A stretch of DNA of 8,007 nucleotides from DAOTUB01 sp034437455 (GCA_034437455.1 DAOTUB010000298.1:1-8007), one strand, 5' to 3'. Numbered from the stretch's first letter, positions 1 through 6,104 are shown. Notes: generated by a model not told the origin, from the sequence alone. Translations and numbers: made by a program.

Positions 1-51
1 TTGTTTTTGGCAGGAAACGTCCCTTCAGGCGCAGTTTTTTGGCCTACATTG

Positions 52-103
52 AGGCTTCATGCCCCATTTTTGCCTCGAAAACGTCGAGATTTAGGGGCAG
101 CCT
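52..103. repeat. Nested imperfect inverted repeat
   Basis: Three collinear complementary pairs are nested. AGGC (52-55) pairs with GCCT (100-103), GCCCC (61-65) with GGGGC (94-98), and CTCGA (74-78) with TCGAG (84-88) around a 5-nt AAACG loop. It could fold as a branched-bulge hairpin in RNA or extrude as a cruciform. No T-run follows it, so it is not a typical Rho-independent terminator. Its function is unknown. Confidence 0.4.
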
Positions 104-143
104 TTCTCTCTCCGACAGCCTGCTAGGGATGGATTTCCTTTTG

Positions 144-155
144 CGCACAGGTGCG
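144..155. promoter_or_regulatory. Short perfect dyad, operator-like
   Basis: CGCAC (144-148) and GTGCG (151-155) form a perfect dyad around a 2-base centre. The centre is too short for a hairpin loop, so a dimeric repressor site is more plausible than an RNA structure. It lies about 165 bases upstream of the first gene. A site this short could occur by chance. Confidence 0.2.
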
Positions 156-276
156 ATTATTAACCTGAGCACGTTACAACTTGACTTTGAAGGCGACTCT
201 TGACCAACACACATTGGCCTTGTCCGCTCAATGCTGTGATGAACGTCCACCTAAATACAGATTGAACAGCTAAAGT

Positions 277-297
277 CCTTCCATCACTCAAGGAAGG
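277..297 (+). promoter_or_regulatory. Hairpin just upstream of a ribosome binding site
   Basis: CCTTCC (277-282) and GGAAGG (292-297) form a 6-bp stem with a 9-nt loop, 5 bases before the AAGGAG (301-306) that serves the ATG at 319. The purine-rich 3' arm runs into the Shine-Dalgarno region, and the CCTTCC arm could instead pair with the AAGGAG itself, so it might modulate translation. There is no direct evidence that it does. Confidence 0.3.
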
Positions 298-318
298 GGA
301 AAGGAGACAACATACGTC

Positions 319-1050
319 ATGGTAATAGCAGTTCCTTCACATAAGCCTTTCTTTATTGATCATCCAGATCTCAAAGAATGCTACGAAAAGATGGAATTTG
401 AGGTACTCTGTGATACCCACTGGCTTGTGAAAGACCTGGTACCGTACTCTGATTCACCAGACGAGGTAAAGAACTCGTGGAATCGTATGCATTTCCACGG
501 GTTAGCGTCATTCTTCACAGAAATAGCAATGTGCTATGCTTACTGGCTAGCCCTTGTTGAGTTGGGCATTGAGTATCCAACGGTGTTGCTCTTTCACGGC
601 AACAATGTAGTGATTCGTATTGTTAGCTGTTGGGACCGCATAGGGTTTTCCCTTAATGAATTGTTCGAGCTTGGCATTCCTGAGAATAGAACTTACTTTG
701 ATCCAGTGATCCAAGAACTTTGCAAGGCGAACATGGTTGATCATGCCCAACTCGAACGAGTTCGACGTCTGAAAACAGAGTTCGACAAAGATGCAAAGGT
801 TAGGAAATGGAGACACAAATATGTGCACCGACACGGCGAGTACTTTTTGATAGAAGAAGAAAAAAAAGAAGGCAAAGTTGTCACTGTCACTGAATCTTTC
901 CCTTTGAGTATCGAGGATAAGAGGGAAATGGTTAAAGCCTTGCAACAACTTCTTCCTCAATCTTTCTCCTTGCTCAAGTCCGCTGTGCAGATCTGTTCGC
1001 AATTGTTCCCTTCTAATCCATCGGGAGACGAGGAGAATACGGAACGTTGA
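319..1050 (+). CDS. HEPN-like protein (possible Cthe_2314-type)
   Basis: A 243-residue soluble protein with no signal peptide or membrane segment. The ATG is preceded by AAGGAG at 301-306 (spacing 12). The mostly helical sequence contains R165-HKYV-H170, an Rx4H motif of the kind that forms the RNase site of HEPN proteins. Charged helices precede it, and a hydrophilic K/E-rich stretch (about 179-187) follows. The aromatic-rich segment at about 60-110 (FFTEIAMCYAYWLALVELG, then SCWDRIG) resembles, from memory, Cthe_2314-like HEPN proteins. HEPN domains commonly occur in toxins, abortive-infection and defence proteins, so an RNase role is possible but unproven. Codon use is clearly more AT-rich than in the HAD-HIT-sbcD genes, suggesting acquisition. 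Its TGA stop overlaps the TTG of a HAD gene fragment, and mntA/hepT follow within 65 bases, so co-transcription is likely. The family assignment is tentative. Confidence 0.7.
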   Translation: MVIAVPSHKPFFIDHPDLKECYEKMEFEVLCDTHWLVKDLVPYSDSPDEVKNSWNRMHFHGLASFFTEIAMCYAYWLALVELGIEYPTVLLFHGNNVVIRIVSCWDRIGFSLNELFELGIPENRTYFDPVIQELCKANMVDHAQLERVRRLKTEFDKDAKVRKWRHKYVHRHGEYFLIEEEKKEGKVVTVTESFPLSIEDKREMVKALQQLLPQSFSLLKSAVQICSQLFPSNPSGDEENTER

Positions 1051-1087
1051 AAATCATCATAGACTTTGACGGCACACTAACCGCCGA
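1042..1087 (+). repeat. 46-bp direct repeat, left copy
   Basis: Matches 1767-1812 at 45 of 46 positions; the only difference is C at 1070 versus T at 1795. The repeat begins 5 bases before the HAD gene's TTG start and ends in codon 14. The sequences diverge immediately outside it on both sides. Together the copies bracket the mntA/hepT module, leaving 679 bp between them, as expected for an insertion that duplicated its target. Confidence 0.92.
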
Positions 1088-1109
1088 CGGGAAAGCACAG
1101 GGAGATTGA
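1047..1109 (+). pseudogene. 5' fragment of HAD hydrolase gene (20-codon minicistron)
   Basis: Reading from TTG 1047 gives MKIIIDFDGTLTA followed by DGKAQGD and a TGA at 1107-1109. The first 13 residues equal the N-terminus of the HAD protein encoded from 1772, including motif I DFDGT; the rest is unrelated. It is a gene fragment left by the duplication. It retains start-like signals: AGGAG at 1031-1035, and a TTG overlapping the previous gene's TGA. It ends 3 bases before the mntA ATG, so it could act by chance as a translational coupler between the HEPN-like gene and mntA. A 20-residue product is unlikely to have hydrolase activity. Confidence 0.8.
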
Positions 1110-1112
1110 ACG

Positions 1113-1403
1113 ATGAGCATTGACAAACTACTGCGAGAAAAGCGCAAGGAGATTCTGCGTATCGCTGCCCGGCGTGGAGCATACAATGTGCGCATCTTTG
1201 GCTCGGCGGTACGAGGCGAGACCAGCTCCGACAGCGATGTGGATTTCCTGGTAGATATGGAACCCGACCGCAGTTTGTTCGACCTGGGGGGGCTATTGAT
1301 GGACCTTCAAGGTTTGTTAGGACGGGAGGTAGACGTGGTGACTGAAAAGGGATTGCATTGGTACATTCGTGACCAGGTTCTCGCGGAGGCGCAGCCGCTA
1401 TGA
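1113..1403 (+). CDS. mntA: MntA-type minimal nucleotidyltransferase antitoxin
   Basis: A 96-residue minimal nucleotidyltransferase (DNA polymerase beta superfamily, MNT). The signature GSX10DXD is complete: G30-S31, then ten residues, then D42-V-D44. A third acidic residue, D74 in EVDVV, would finish the metal-binding triad. In characterised MntA/HepT (type VII) pairs the MNT enzyme transfers AMP to the tyrosine of the toxin's RX4HXY motif and so silences its RNase activity; the same role is inferred here. The ATG has GGAG at 1101-1104 with 8-base spacing. The TGA overlaps the ATG of the hepT frame (ATGA, 1400-1403), indicating translational coupling. The length is normal for the family and no residue appears lost, so the antitoxin seems intact although its toxin partner is interrupted. 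Confidence 0.92.
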   Translation: MSIDKLLREKRKEILRIAARRGAYNVRIFGSAVRGETSSDSDVDFLVDMEPDRSLFDLGGLLMDLQGLLGREVDVVTEKGLHWYIRDQVLAEAQPL

Positions 1404-1738
1404 AGGACGACAAGCTCTACCTGATTCACATCAGTGAGTGTATTGAACGCATTGAAACCTACGTTGGCGAGGGAGGTAAAGAAGCGTTTATGAATTCTAC
1501 GCTGATTTAGGATGCGGTCTTGCGAAATCTTCAAATTCTGGCAGAATCGACACAGCGTCTTTCCGATCCTTTGAAAGCAGCGTATCCCCAAGTGCCGTGG
1601 TACCAGATCGCTGGTTTTCGCAACGTGCTGGTGCACGATTACTTGGACGTTGACCAGGAGCGCGTCTGGCTCGTCGTCGAGCGCGAGTTGCCGGATCTCA
1701 AGCGTGCCATTTTGGCGATGCTTGAGGAAAAGGAATAA
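1400..1738 (+). pseudogene. hepT: HepT-type HEPN toxin interrupted by in-frame TAG
   Basis: Read as 112 codons from the ATG that overlaps the mntA stop, this frame gives a normal-sized HepT/DUF86 HEPN protein. The only defect is TAG at codon 37 (1508-1510). Family members usually have the sequence LIQDAV at this point, and here it reads LI-stop-DAV, so a single CAG-to-TAG change (Q37) is the simplest explanation. The frame stays in register afterwards and keeps the toxin motif RX4HXY as R74-NVLV-H79-D-Y81, with Y81 the expected site of AMP addition by MntA. The TAG leaves a 36-residue peptide. Re-initiation at TTG 1520 could give a 72-residue fragment that has the motif but lacks the first helices. 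Recent inactivation, rare amber readthrough and sequencing error are all possible. The downstream half shows no further decay, which argues for a recent change. Confidence 0.88.
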
Positions 1739-1766
1739 CAAACTGAACCTGGCAGAGAGGGACGCT

Positions 1767-1812
1767 GAACGTTGAAAATCATCATAGACTTTGATGGCAC
1801 ACTAACCGCCGA
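1767..1812 (+). repeat. 46-bp direct repeat, right copy
   Basis: Right partner of 1042-1087 (725 bp offset, one mismatch). This copy lies in the intact HAD gene and covers 5 bases of leader plus codons 1-13 and part of codon 14. Confidence 0.92.
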
Positions 1813-2650
1813 GGAAAAACAAGCCAAACCATTGGCCGAGAAATCGCTGGACACACTGGCGAACGAGATCGTCCGCGAGCCGCGCGAAGAATTGGCCGCG
1901 GCCTACGAATCGACCCAGGCGCGCCTGTTGCGAGAACCGCACCGCTATTGGTGGGAGGTCAACGGCCTGATCGCCTCCTACTGCAACGAGGGCGCCTTCA
2001 TCCTCAACACCACCACGTTGCAGGTGATGTTGAGCGAGAACGAGACGTACCTCCAGGCGGTGACGGCGGCATTCCCCAATGCTGAGTACGACCCGGTGGT
2101 GGATTGCACCAACTATTTGTTCCACCGCCACACTGCCGAGTTGCCCCCGGTTTTCCGGCCCGCCGCCCGCGACGTGCTCGCTTCCCTGGCGCAGCACCCC
2201 GACCGCGAGCCGGTCGTCCTCACCAACTCGTTGGGCGACAAGGTGTGCCGCCACCTGGCGACGCTCGCGCTCGAAAGCGCGGTCGCCGTGCTGGGCGACA
2301 CGCGCCAGTACGATATGGACCCCGGTTGGACGCACCGTTTCCCGCATCCAGAGCTGGGCGACATCCAGGTCTGGCCCGTGTCCGAGAAATATCGGGTGGA
2401 CCTCCGCCGTCCGGTCTACTACCGGGCGCTGATCCAGGCCGCCGAGGAGGATCCGCAACTGGCAGTGGTGGCCGATACCTTCTCGCTGCCCGGCGTGCTG
2501 CCGTTGATGATGGGTATTCCATTTTTTCTCTTGCGCACGCCGTACACTCCCGCCTGGTGCGCTCAGGTCGTGGATGCCCATCCTCTTGGCCACGTTCTCG
2601 ACGACCTGGCCGATCTGCCGACCGCGCTGGACGCCCTGCCCGAAGGATAA
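1772..2650 (+). CDS. HAD-superfamily hydrolase-like protein
   Basis: A 292-residue cytoplasmic protein of the haloacid dehalogenase superfamily, which usually comprises Mg-dependent phosphatases using an aspartyl-phosphate intermediate. Motif I is D6-F-D8-G-T-L-T, so both the nucleophile and the acid/base Asp are present. Motif II is VVLT151-N-S. A large insertion between them (about 15-125) looks like a cap domain. Motif IV is weak: VVAD235-TFSLPGVLP keeps the first Asp, but the usual second acidic residue five positions on is proline, so activity or metal binding may be altered. TTG 1772 is chosen because motif I must lie at the N-terminus; a purine-rich AGAGAGG (1754-1760) stands upstream. 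The gene is GC-rich like HIT and sbcD. Its stop overlaps the AAGGAG of the HIT gene, so they form one operon. The substrate is unknown. Confidence 0.8.
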   Translation: MKIIIDFDGTLTAEEKQAKPLAEKSLDTLANEIVREPREELAAAYESTQARLLREPHRYWWEVNGLIASYCNEGAFILNTTTLQVMLSENETYLQAVTAAFPNAEYDPVVDCTNYLFHRHTAELPPVFRPAARDVLASLAQHPDREPVVLTNSLGDKVCRHLATLALESAVAVLGDTRQYDMDPGWTHRFPHPELGDIQVWPVSEKYRVDLRRPVYYRALIQAAEEDPQLAVVADTFSLPGVLPLMMGIPFFLLRTPYTPAWCAQVVDAHPLGHVLDDLADLPTALDALPEG

Positions 2651-2662
2651 GGAGAAGCCACG

Positions 2663-3067
2663 TTGTCTCAACGACAATCTTTCGACATCGAAGCCTACGT
2701 CCAGCGTTCGCAACATGGCCCCTGTTTCATCTGTGAGATCGTCGCGGGGAACCCAGAATATCATCACCACGTCATCTACGAGAACGACGTCGCCATCGTT
2801 TTCCTCAACAAATACCCCACGCTGCGCGGCTATACTCTGGTCGCGCCGAAGGAACACCGGGAGCGCGTGACGGGCGATTTTACCCTCGACGAGTACCTGG
2901 CCCTCCAACAACTCATCTACCGCGTGGCCGAGGCGCTGCGCCGGGCCGTTCCCTACGAGGAACAGCAAATTGAAGCGCTGAGATTTGAACATGGAGTGCT
3001 GGAACTGTCGCACGAGGAGATGGCGTCGCTGGCACAGCGGATTCGTCAGGAGATGATCGATGGCTAG
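2663..3067 (+). CDS. HIT-family protein lacking the histidine triad
   Basis: A 134-residue protein with the clear N-terminal half of a HIT (histidine triad) nucleotide hydrolase/transferase: CFIC (21-24), IVAGNPEYHHHVIYEND (27-42), then LNKYPTLRGYTLVAPKEHRE. In relatives as I recall them (about 165 residues), the sequence after the helix ending RRAVP runs through a strand to the HxHxH catalytic motif and then PPGVPYEEQQ. Here RRAVP (93-97) joins directly to YEEQQIEALRFEHGVLEL, so about 30 residues including the triad are missing while the frame is intact. The junction is near 2945-2955. Because both edges carry 'VP' in relatives, a deletion between short direct repeats is plausible. The protein should be catalytically dead, though it might keep a structural role. 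TTG start with GGAG at 2651-2654 (spacing 8). It overlaps sbcD by 8 nt. Confidence 0.85.
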   Translation: MSQRQSFDIEAYVQRSQHGPCFICEIVAGNPEYHHHVIYENDVAIVFLNKYPTLRGYTLVAPKEHRERVTGDFTLDEYLALQQLIYRVAEALRRAVPYEEQQIEALRFEHGVLELSHEEMASLAQRIRQEMIDG

Positions 3068-4298
3068 AATTCGTCTCCTTCACTTTGCCGACATCCACGT
3101 CGGCATGGAAAACTATGGGCGGCTCGACCCCGCCACCGGCGTCAACGGGCGGGTGCTGGACTTTTTGCACCGTTTCGACGAACTGATCGACTATGGGCTG
3201 GAGCGCGAGGTGGACCTGGTGATCTTTGCCGGGGACGCCTACAAGCGCCGCAGCCCCAACCCCACCTACCAGCGAGCCTTTGCCCGCCGGGTCAAGCGGC
3301 TGGCCGACGCCGGAGTGCCCGTCGTCCTGCTGGTGGGCAACCACGATCTGCCGACGATGGCGCAAAAGGCTTCGAGCGTGGATATCTTTCGCACCCTCGA
3401 CGTGCCCAACGTCATCGTGGGACGAGACGAGCGCGTCCACTACATCGAAACCCGCCGCGGCCCCGTGCAGGTCGCCACCGTCCCCTACCCGGTCCGCCAG
3501 CGGCTCCTGACCCACGACGAGTACCGGGGCCTCTCTATCGAGGAATTGGACGAGGTTCTCCAGCAGATCGTCACGGGCAACATCGAGGCGCTGGCGGAGC
3601 AACTGGACCCGGACGTACCGACGGTGCTGGTCGCCCACCTAAGCGTCTCTGGCGCGACCTACGGCTCCGAGCGGAGCGTGATGATCGGGCGGGATGCAGT
3701 CGTGCTCAAGTCGGCGCTGGCCGACCCGGCCTGGGATTACGTCGCGCTGGGCCACATTCACAAGCACCAGAGCCTCAACGAGGGCCACCACCCGCCGGTG
3801 GTCTATGCCGGCAGCCTGGAGCGGATCGACTTTGGAGAGGAGGGGCAGCCGAAAGGATTCTGCTGGGTGGAACTGGCGCGGGGCGAGACGACGTGGGAGT
3901 TCGTCGAGCTGGACGCCCGCCCCTTGGTCACCGTGCGCGCCGACGTGCGCGAGTCCGCCAGCCCATTGATGGCGCTCCAGCAGGCAGTCGCCGAGCACGA
4001 TCTGCGCGACGCCGTCGTCCGGCTCATCCTCCGGTTGCGGGCCGACCAGGAGTCGCTGCTGCGCGACCGGGACGTGCGCGGGTTGCTTGCGGAGGCCTAC
4101 TTTATCGGCTCCATCAACCGCGAGGTGGAGCGGAAGGCGCGGGTACGATTGGGCAATCAGGCCCCGGAGGAGATGACCGACCGCGAACTGCTGGCGGCGT
4201 ATCTGGAGCTCAAGGAGACGCCGCCGGAACGGGCCGAGTTGCTGCTGGAGCACGCCGAGTCCATCTTTTCGTCTTCTCGACAAGATGGGATGACATAG
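3060..4298 (+). CDS. sbcD: SbcD/Mre11-type DNA repair nuclease
   Basis: A 412-residue calcineurin-like metallophosphoesterase of the SbcD/Mre11 family, the nuclease subunit that with the SbcC/Rad50 ATPase opens hairpins and processes DNA ends. All phosphoesterase motifs are visible: D11-I-H13, G58-D59, G93-N94-H95-D96, H193 in VAHLSVSG, and G231-H232-I-H234. These supply the two-metal centre. The capping region follows at about 245-412. ATG 3060 has AGGAG at 3048-3052 (spacing 7) and overlaps the HIT stop by 8 nt, so translation is probably coupled. No sbcC follows; a restriction-modification cassette abuts the 3' end. The last residues (SSSRQDGMT) differ from the second copy of the C-terminus at 6132-6182 (HSEKDH), so the natural end may have been altered by the insertion. 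Confidence 0.93.
   Translation: MARIRLLHFADIHVGMENYGRLDPATGVNGRVLDFLHRFDELIDYGLEREVDLVIFAGDAYKRRSPNPTYQRAFARRVKRLADAGVPVVLLVGNHDLPTMAQKASSVDIFRTLDVPNVIVGRDERVHYIETRRGPVQVATVPYPVRQRLLTHDEYRGLSIEELDEVLQQIVTGNIEALAEQLDPDVPTVLVAHLSVSGATYGSERSVMIGRDAVVLKSALADPAWDYVALGHIHKHQSLNEGHHPPVVYAGSLERIDFGEEGQPKGFCWVELARGETTWEFVELDARPLVTVRADVRESASPLMALQQAVAEHDLRDAVVRLILRLRADQESLLRDRDVRGLLAEAYFIGSINREVERKARVRLGNQAPEEMTDRELLAAYLELKETPPERAELLLEHAESIFSSSRQDGMT
4240..4267 (+). repeat. Duplicated sbcD 3' end, left copy
   Basis: 28 bases inside sbcD, coding for the core of LLLEHAESIF, match 6133-6160 at 26 positions. At protein level the resemblance continues for a few residues (SSSRQD versus H-SEKD). The two copies bracket the methyltransferase/endonuclease cassette. 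With only 28 aligned bases, the protein-level continuity and matching gene-end position carry much of the argument. Confidence 0.75.
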
Positions 4299-4418
4299 TC
4301 GAGACCTCACGCAAGCGCCTCGATTGAACTCTACTGATGCATCTGTCCGATTCAGGTATTGGGAGCCAGGTATCCCATGTCCTGATTTGGTTGACAATTC
4401 TCCGCTCTTTCCTCCCTT

Positions 4419-4445
4419 TTGCTCAGTCAATAATTGTGGTAAAAT
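4419..4445 (+). promoter_or_regulatory. Likely extended -10 promoter of the restriction-modification cassette
   Basis: The 184 bases between sbcD and the methyltransferase are AT-richer than sbcD. TGGTAAAAT (4437-4445) is a good extended -10 element, with a weak TTGCTC (4419-4424) 15 bases upstream of the TAAAAT hexamer. A perfect TTGACA at 4391-4396 is too far away to be its -35. The start codon lies 37 bases beyond. A direct repeat CAGGTAT (4353-4359 and 4367-4373, 14-bp period) and a 5-bp inverted repeat TGGGA/TCCCA (4360-4377) upstream might be a regulator site. No controller-protein gene is visible. Confidence 0.45.
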
Positions 4446-4482
4446 CAGCGTTGAGAGACTCGCAAATCGGAAAGGAGCGAAC

Positions 4483-5343
4483 ATGGAGTTCTTGAATCAG
4501 ATCATTTGTGGCGACTGCGAAAAAGTTCTCGAGAGATTTCCCGACGACTGCATCGATCTGATCTTCACCTCCCCTCCTTACGCAAACCAACGTAAGAGAA
4601 CGTATGGTGGTGTGAAGCCAAGTGAGTATGTAGATTGGTTCATGCCCAAAGCGGAACAATTTTTGCGCGTACTGAAACCTACCGGCACCTTCATACTCAA
4701 TATAAAAGAAAGAGTGGTGAATGGGGAACGGCACACTTACGTATTGAAGCTGATATTGGAAATGAGAAAACAGGGATGGCTATGGACTGAAGAGTTTGTA
4801 TGGCACAAGAAGAACTCTTATCCTGGTAAATGGCCCAATCGCTTCAGGGACGCGTGGGAGAGGCTCCTACAATTCAATAAGCGCCGTAAGTTCAGTATGT
4901 ATCAAGATGCTGTCATGGTTCCTGTAGGAGACTGGGCAGAAACACGTCTGGCCAATCTCAGTGAAACAGACAAGATCAGAGACGAATCCAATGTTGAAAG
5001 CGGATTTGGCAAAAATGTCTCTAACTGGGCAGACCGTAAAATGGTCTATCCGGACAATGTCGTACACATGGCAACAGAATGTTCGAACCGCAATCATAGC
5101 GCCGCCTTTCCTATAGATCTACCAACATGGTTCATTAAGCTTTTCACAGTTGAGAACGATGTCGTATTAGACCCTTTCATCGGCTCTGGTACGACGGCCG
5201 CTGCTGCCAAGCAACTTGGACGCCACTATGTTGGCATTGACGTTAAGAGAGAATATTGTGATTTGACAATGGAAAGGGTTATGTATATTCAACCGCGCCT
5301 GTTTGAATCCCGTGAGGTTTACGGCAAAGGAAATGCAAAGTGA
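4483..5343 (+). CDS. Type II DNA amino-methyltransferase (N4-cytosine or N6-adenine)
   Basis: A 286-residue DNA methyltransferase of the N6/N4 family that would protect the host site cut by the neighbouring endonuclease. The catalytic motif IV T29-S-P-P-Y33 (in DLIFTSPPY) comes first and the AdoMet-binding motif I D230-P-F-I-G-S-G-T-T238 last, the order of the beta group. TSPPY favours N4-cytosine but does not exclude N6-adenine. The variable middle (about 120-200) should contain the target-recognition region. ATG 4483 is chosen because AAAGGAG (4470-4476) stands 6 bases upstream and homology begins at once with the conserved IICGDCEKVL. The frame is open back to 4324, but the extra 53 residues cross the promoter and resemble nothing. 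The stop overlaps the endonuclease GTG by 4 nt. AT-rich codon use unlike sbcD indicates horizontal acquisition. Confidence 0.92.
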   Translation: MEFLNQIICGDCEKVLERFPDDCIDLIFTSPPYANQRKRTYGGVKPSEYVDWFMPKAEQFLRVLKPTGTFILNIKERVVNGERHTYVLKLILEMRKQGWLWTEEFVWHKKNSYPGKWPNRFRDAWERLLQFNKRRKFSMYQDAVMVPVGDWAETRLANLSETDKIRDESNVESGFGKNVSNWADRKMVYPDNVVHMATECSNRNHSAAFPIDLPTWFIKLFTVENDVVLDPFIGSGTTAAAAKQLGRHYVGIDVKREYCDLTMERVMYIQPRLFESREVYGKGNAK

Positions 5344-6104
5344 AAAAGTTGGATTTGGACAAAGTGTGTCAATTTGTGAACGAGAACATCGTAGATTTCC
5401 ACCAAAGCCGTATCACCTCATTGGAAAAACTCACATTGGATGGACTCCTCAAGAAAAAGAACCCCTACCTGTTCAAGGCCAAGTATGTAACCACCGCAGG
5501 TGAACTCATGGGAAACCTGCTAGATGCTTATCTTTCCTCATCTGAGGAAAAGCACTTTGGAGATTTTCTTGAGAATCTGGCTACTTTCATCGCCGGGAAA
5601 ACCTGTGGAGGTCATAAGTCGACTGCTCAAGGCGTCGATCTGGAATTTATCAACGACGATACGCACTATGTCGTCTCAATCAAGTCCGGGCCCAGTTGGG
5701 GAAATAGCTCGCAAGTCGCGAAGCTGGCTCAGGATCTGAAGAATGCCGTCATTCGCGTACAGCAGTCGAGGACTGCAAGTGCTGTAAGGTCAGTATTGGG
5801 AATCTGCTACGGAAAGACCAGAACCAACTTTAACTACAGGTTACCCGGATGTTGGAAAGTCGTAGGGCAGAACTTTTGGTATCTCATTAGCGAGAACGAG
5901 GACCTTTACACTGACATCATCGAGCCCATTGGCTACCGAGCCAAGCAACATAACGAAGCTTTCGAGGAAGAACGGGGCCGAGTCGTTAACAGGTTCACAA
6001 AGGACTTTATCGAGAGGTTCTGTGACCGTACAGGGGCAATCGACTGGCCGAGCCTGGTGGAGTTTAACAGCGGCAACTACGACTTGGATGGGATCTCGCT
6101 TTAG
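5340..6104 (+). CDS. PmeII-family type II restriction endonuclease
   Basis: A 254-residue protein I recognise from memory as a PmeII-like type II restriction endonuclease. The conserved block GGHKSTAQGVDLEF (90-103) followed by HYVVSIKSGPSWGNSSQ (108-124) has the layout of a PD-(D/E)XK core: an Asp in GVDLEF, a strand, and a Lys in SIKSG. The usual Glu two residues before that Lys is Ser, so the second acid must come from elsewhere. NFWYLIS and DIIEPIGYRA are further family-like blocks. It starts with GTG 5340, overlapping the methyltransferase stop (GTGA), with AAAGG at 5326-5330, so the nuclease is translated after its protecting enzyme. Length is normal and no damage is visible. The recognition sequence cannot be read from the protein. 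The TAG stop is followed within 30 bases by the duplicated sbcD tail. Confidence 0.82.
   Translation: MKKLDLDKVCQFVNENIVDFHQSRITSLEKLTLDGLLKKKNPYLFKAKYVTTAGELMGNLLDAYLSSSEEKHFGDFLENLATFIAGKTCGGHKSTAQGVDLEFINDDTHYVVSIKSGPSWGNSSQVAKLAQDLKNAVIRVQQSRTASAVRSVLGICYGKTRTNFNYRLPGCWKVVGQNFWYLISENEDLYTDIIEPIGYRAKQHNEAFEEERGRVVNRFTKDFIERFCDRTGAIDWPSLVEFNSGNYDLDGISL

Larger units (their letters stand above)
1..318. other. Gene-free leader region with inverted repeats
   Basis: I recognise no coding region here. The only sizeable frame is a 68-codon minus-strand frame at 44-250 that resembles no family I know and has no obvious ribosome binding site. The stretch holds a nested set of inverted repeats (52-103), a short dyad (144-155) and a hairpin just before the ribosome binding site of the next gene (277-297). 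TTGAC hexamers at 181 and 200 look like -35 boxes, but no fitting -10 box lies 16-18 bases downstream, so I do not call a promoter. Confidence 0.5.

Noticed and set aside
181..318. Sigma-70 promoter for the first gene from the TTGACT/TTGACC hexamers
   Set aside because: No acceptable -10 hexamer stands 15-19 bases downstream of either hexamer, so the promoter cannot be placed.
547..1002. Minus-strand frame of 151 codons opposite the HEPN-like gene
   Set aside because: Contains a long Phe run from the opposite poly-A/G stretch and matches no family; the plus-strand gene has a better ribosome binding site and HEPN-like features.
1802..3013. Long minus-strand frame (403 codons) opposite the HAD and HIT genes
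   Set aside because: It is a shadow of GC-rich codons on the opposite strand: Gln/Arg/His-rich, no known domain, and it crosses two real overlapping genes.
4324..4482. N-terminal extension of the methyltransferase from 4324
   Set aside because: The 53 extra residues cross a promoter-like sequence and lack family similarity; ATG 4483 has a strong AAAGGAG and conserved sequence right after it.
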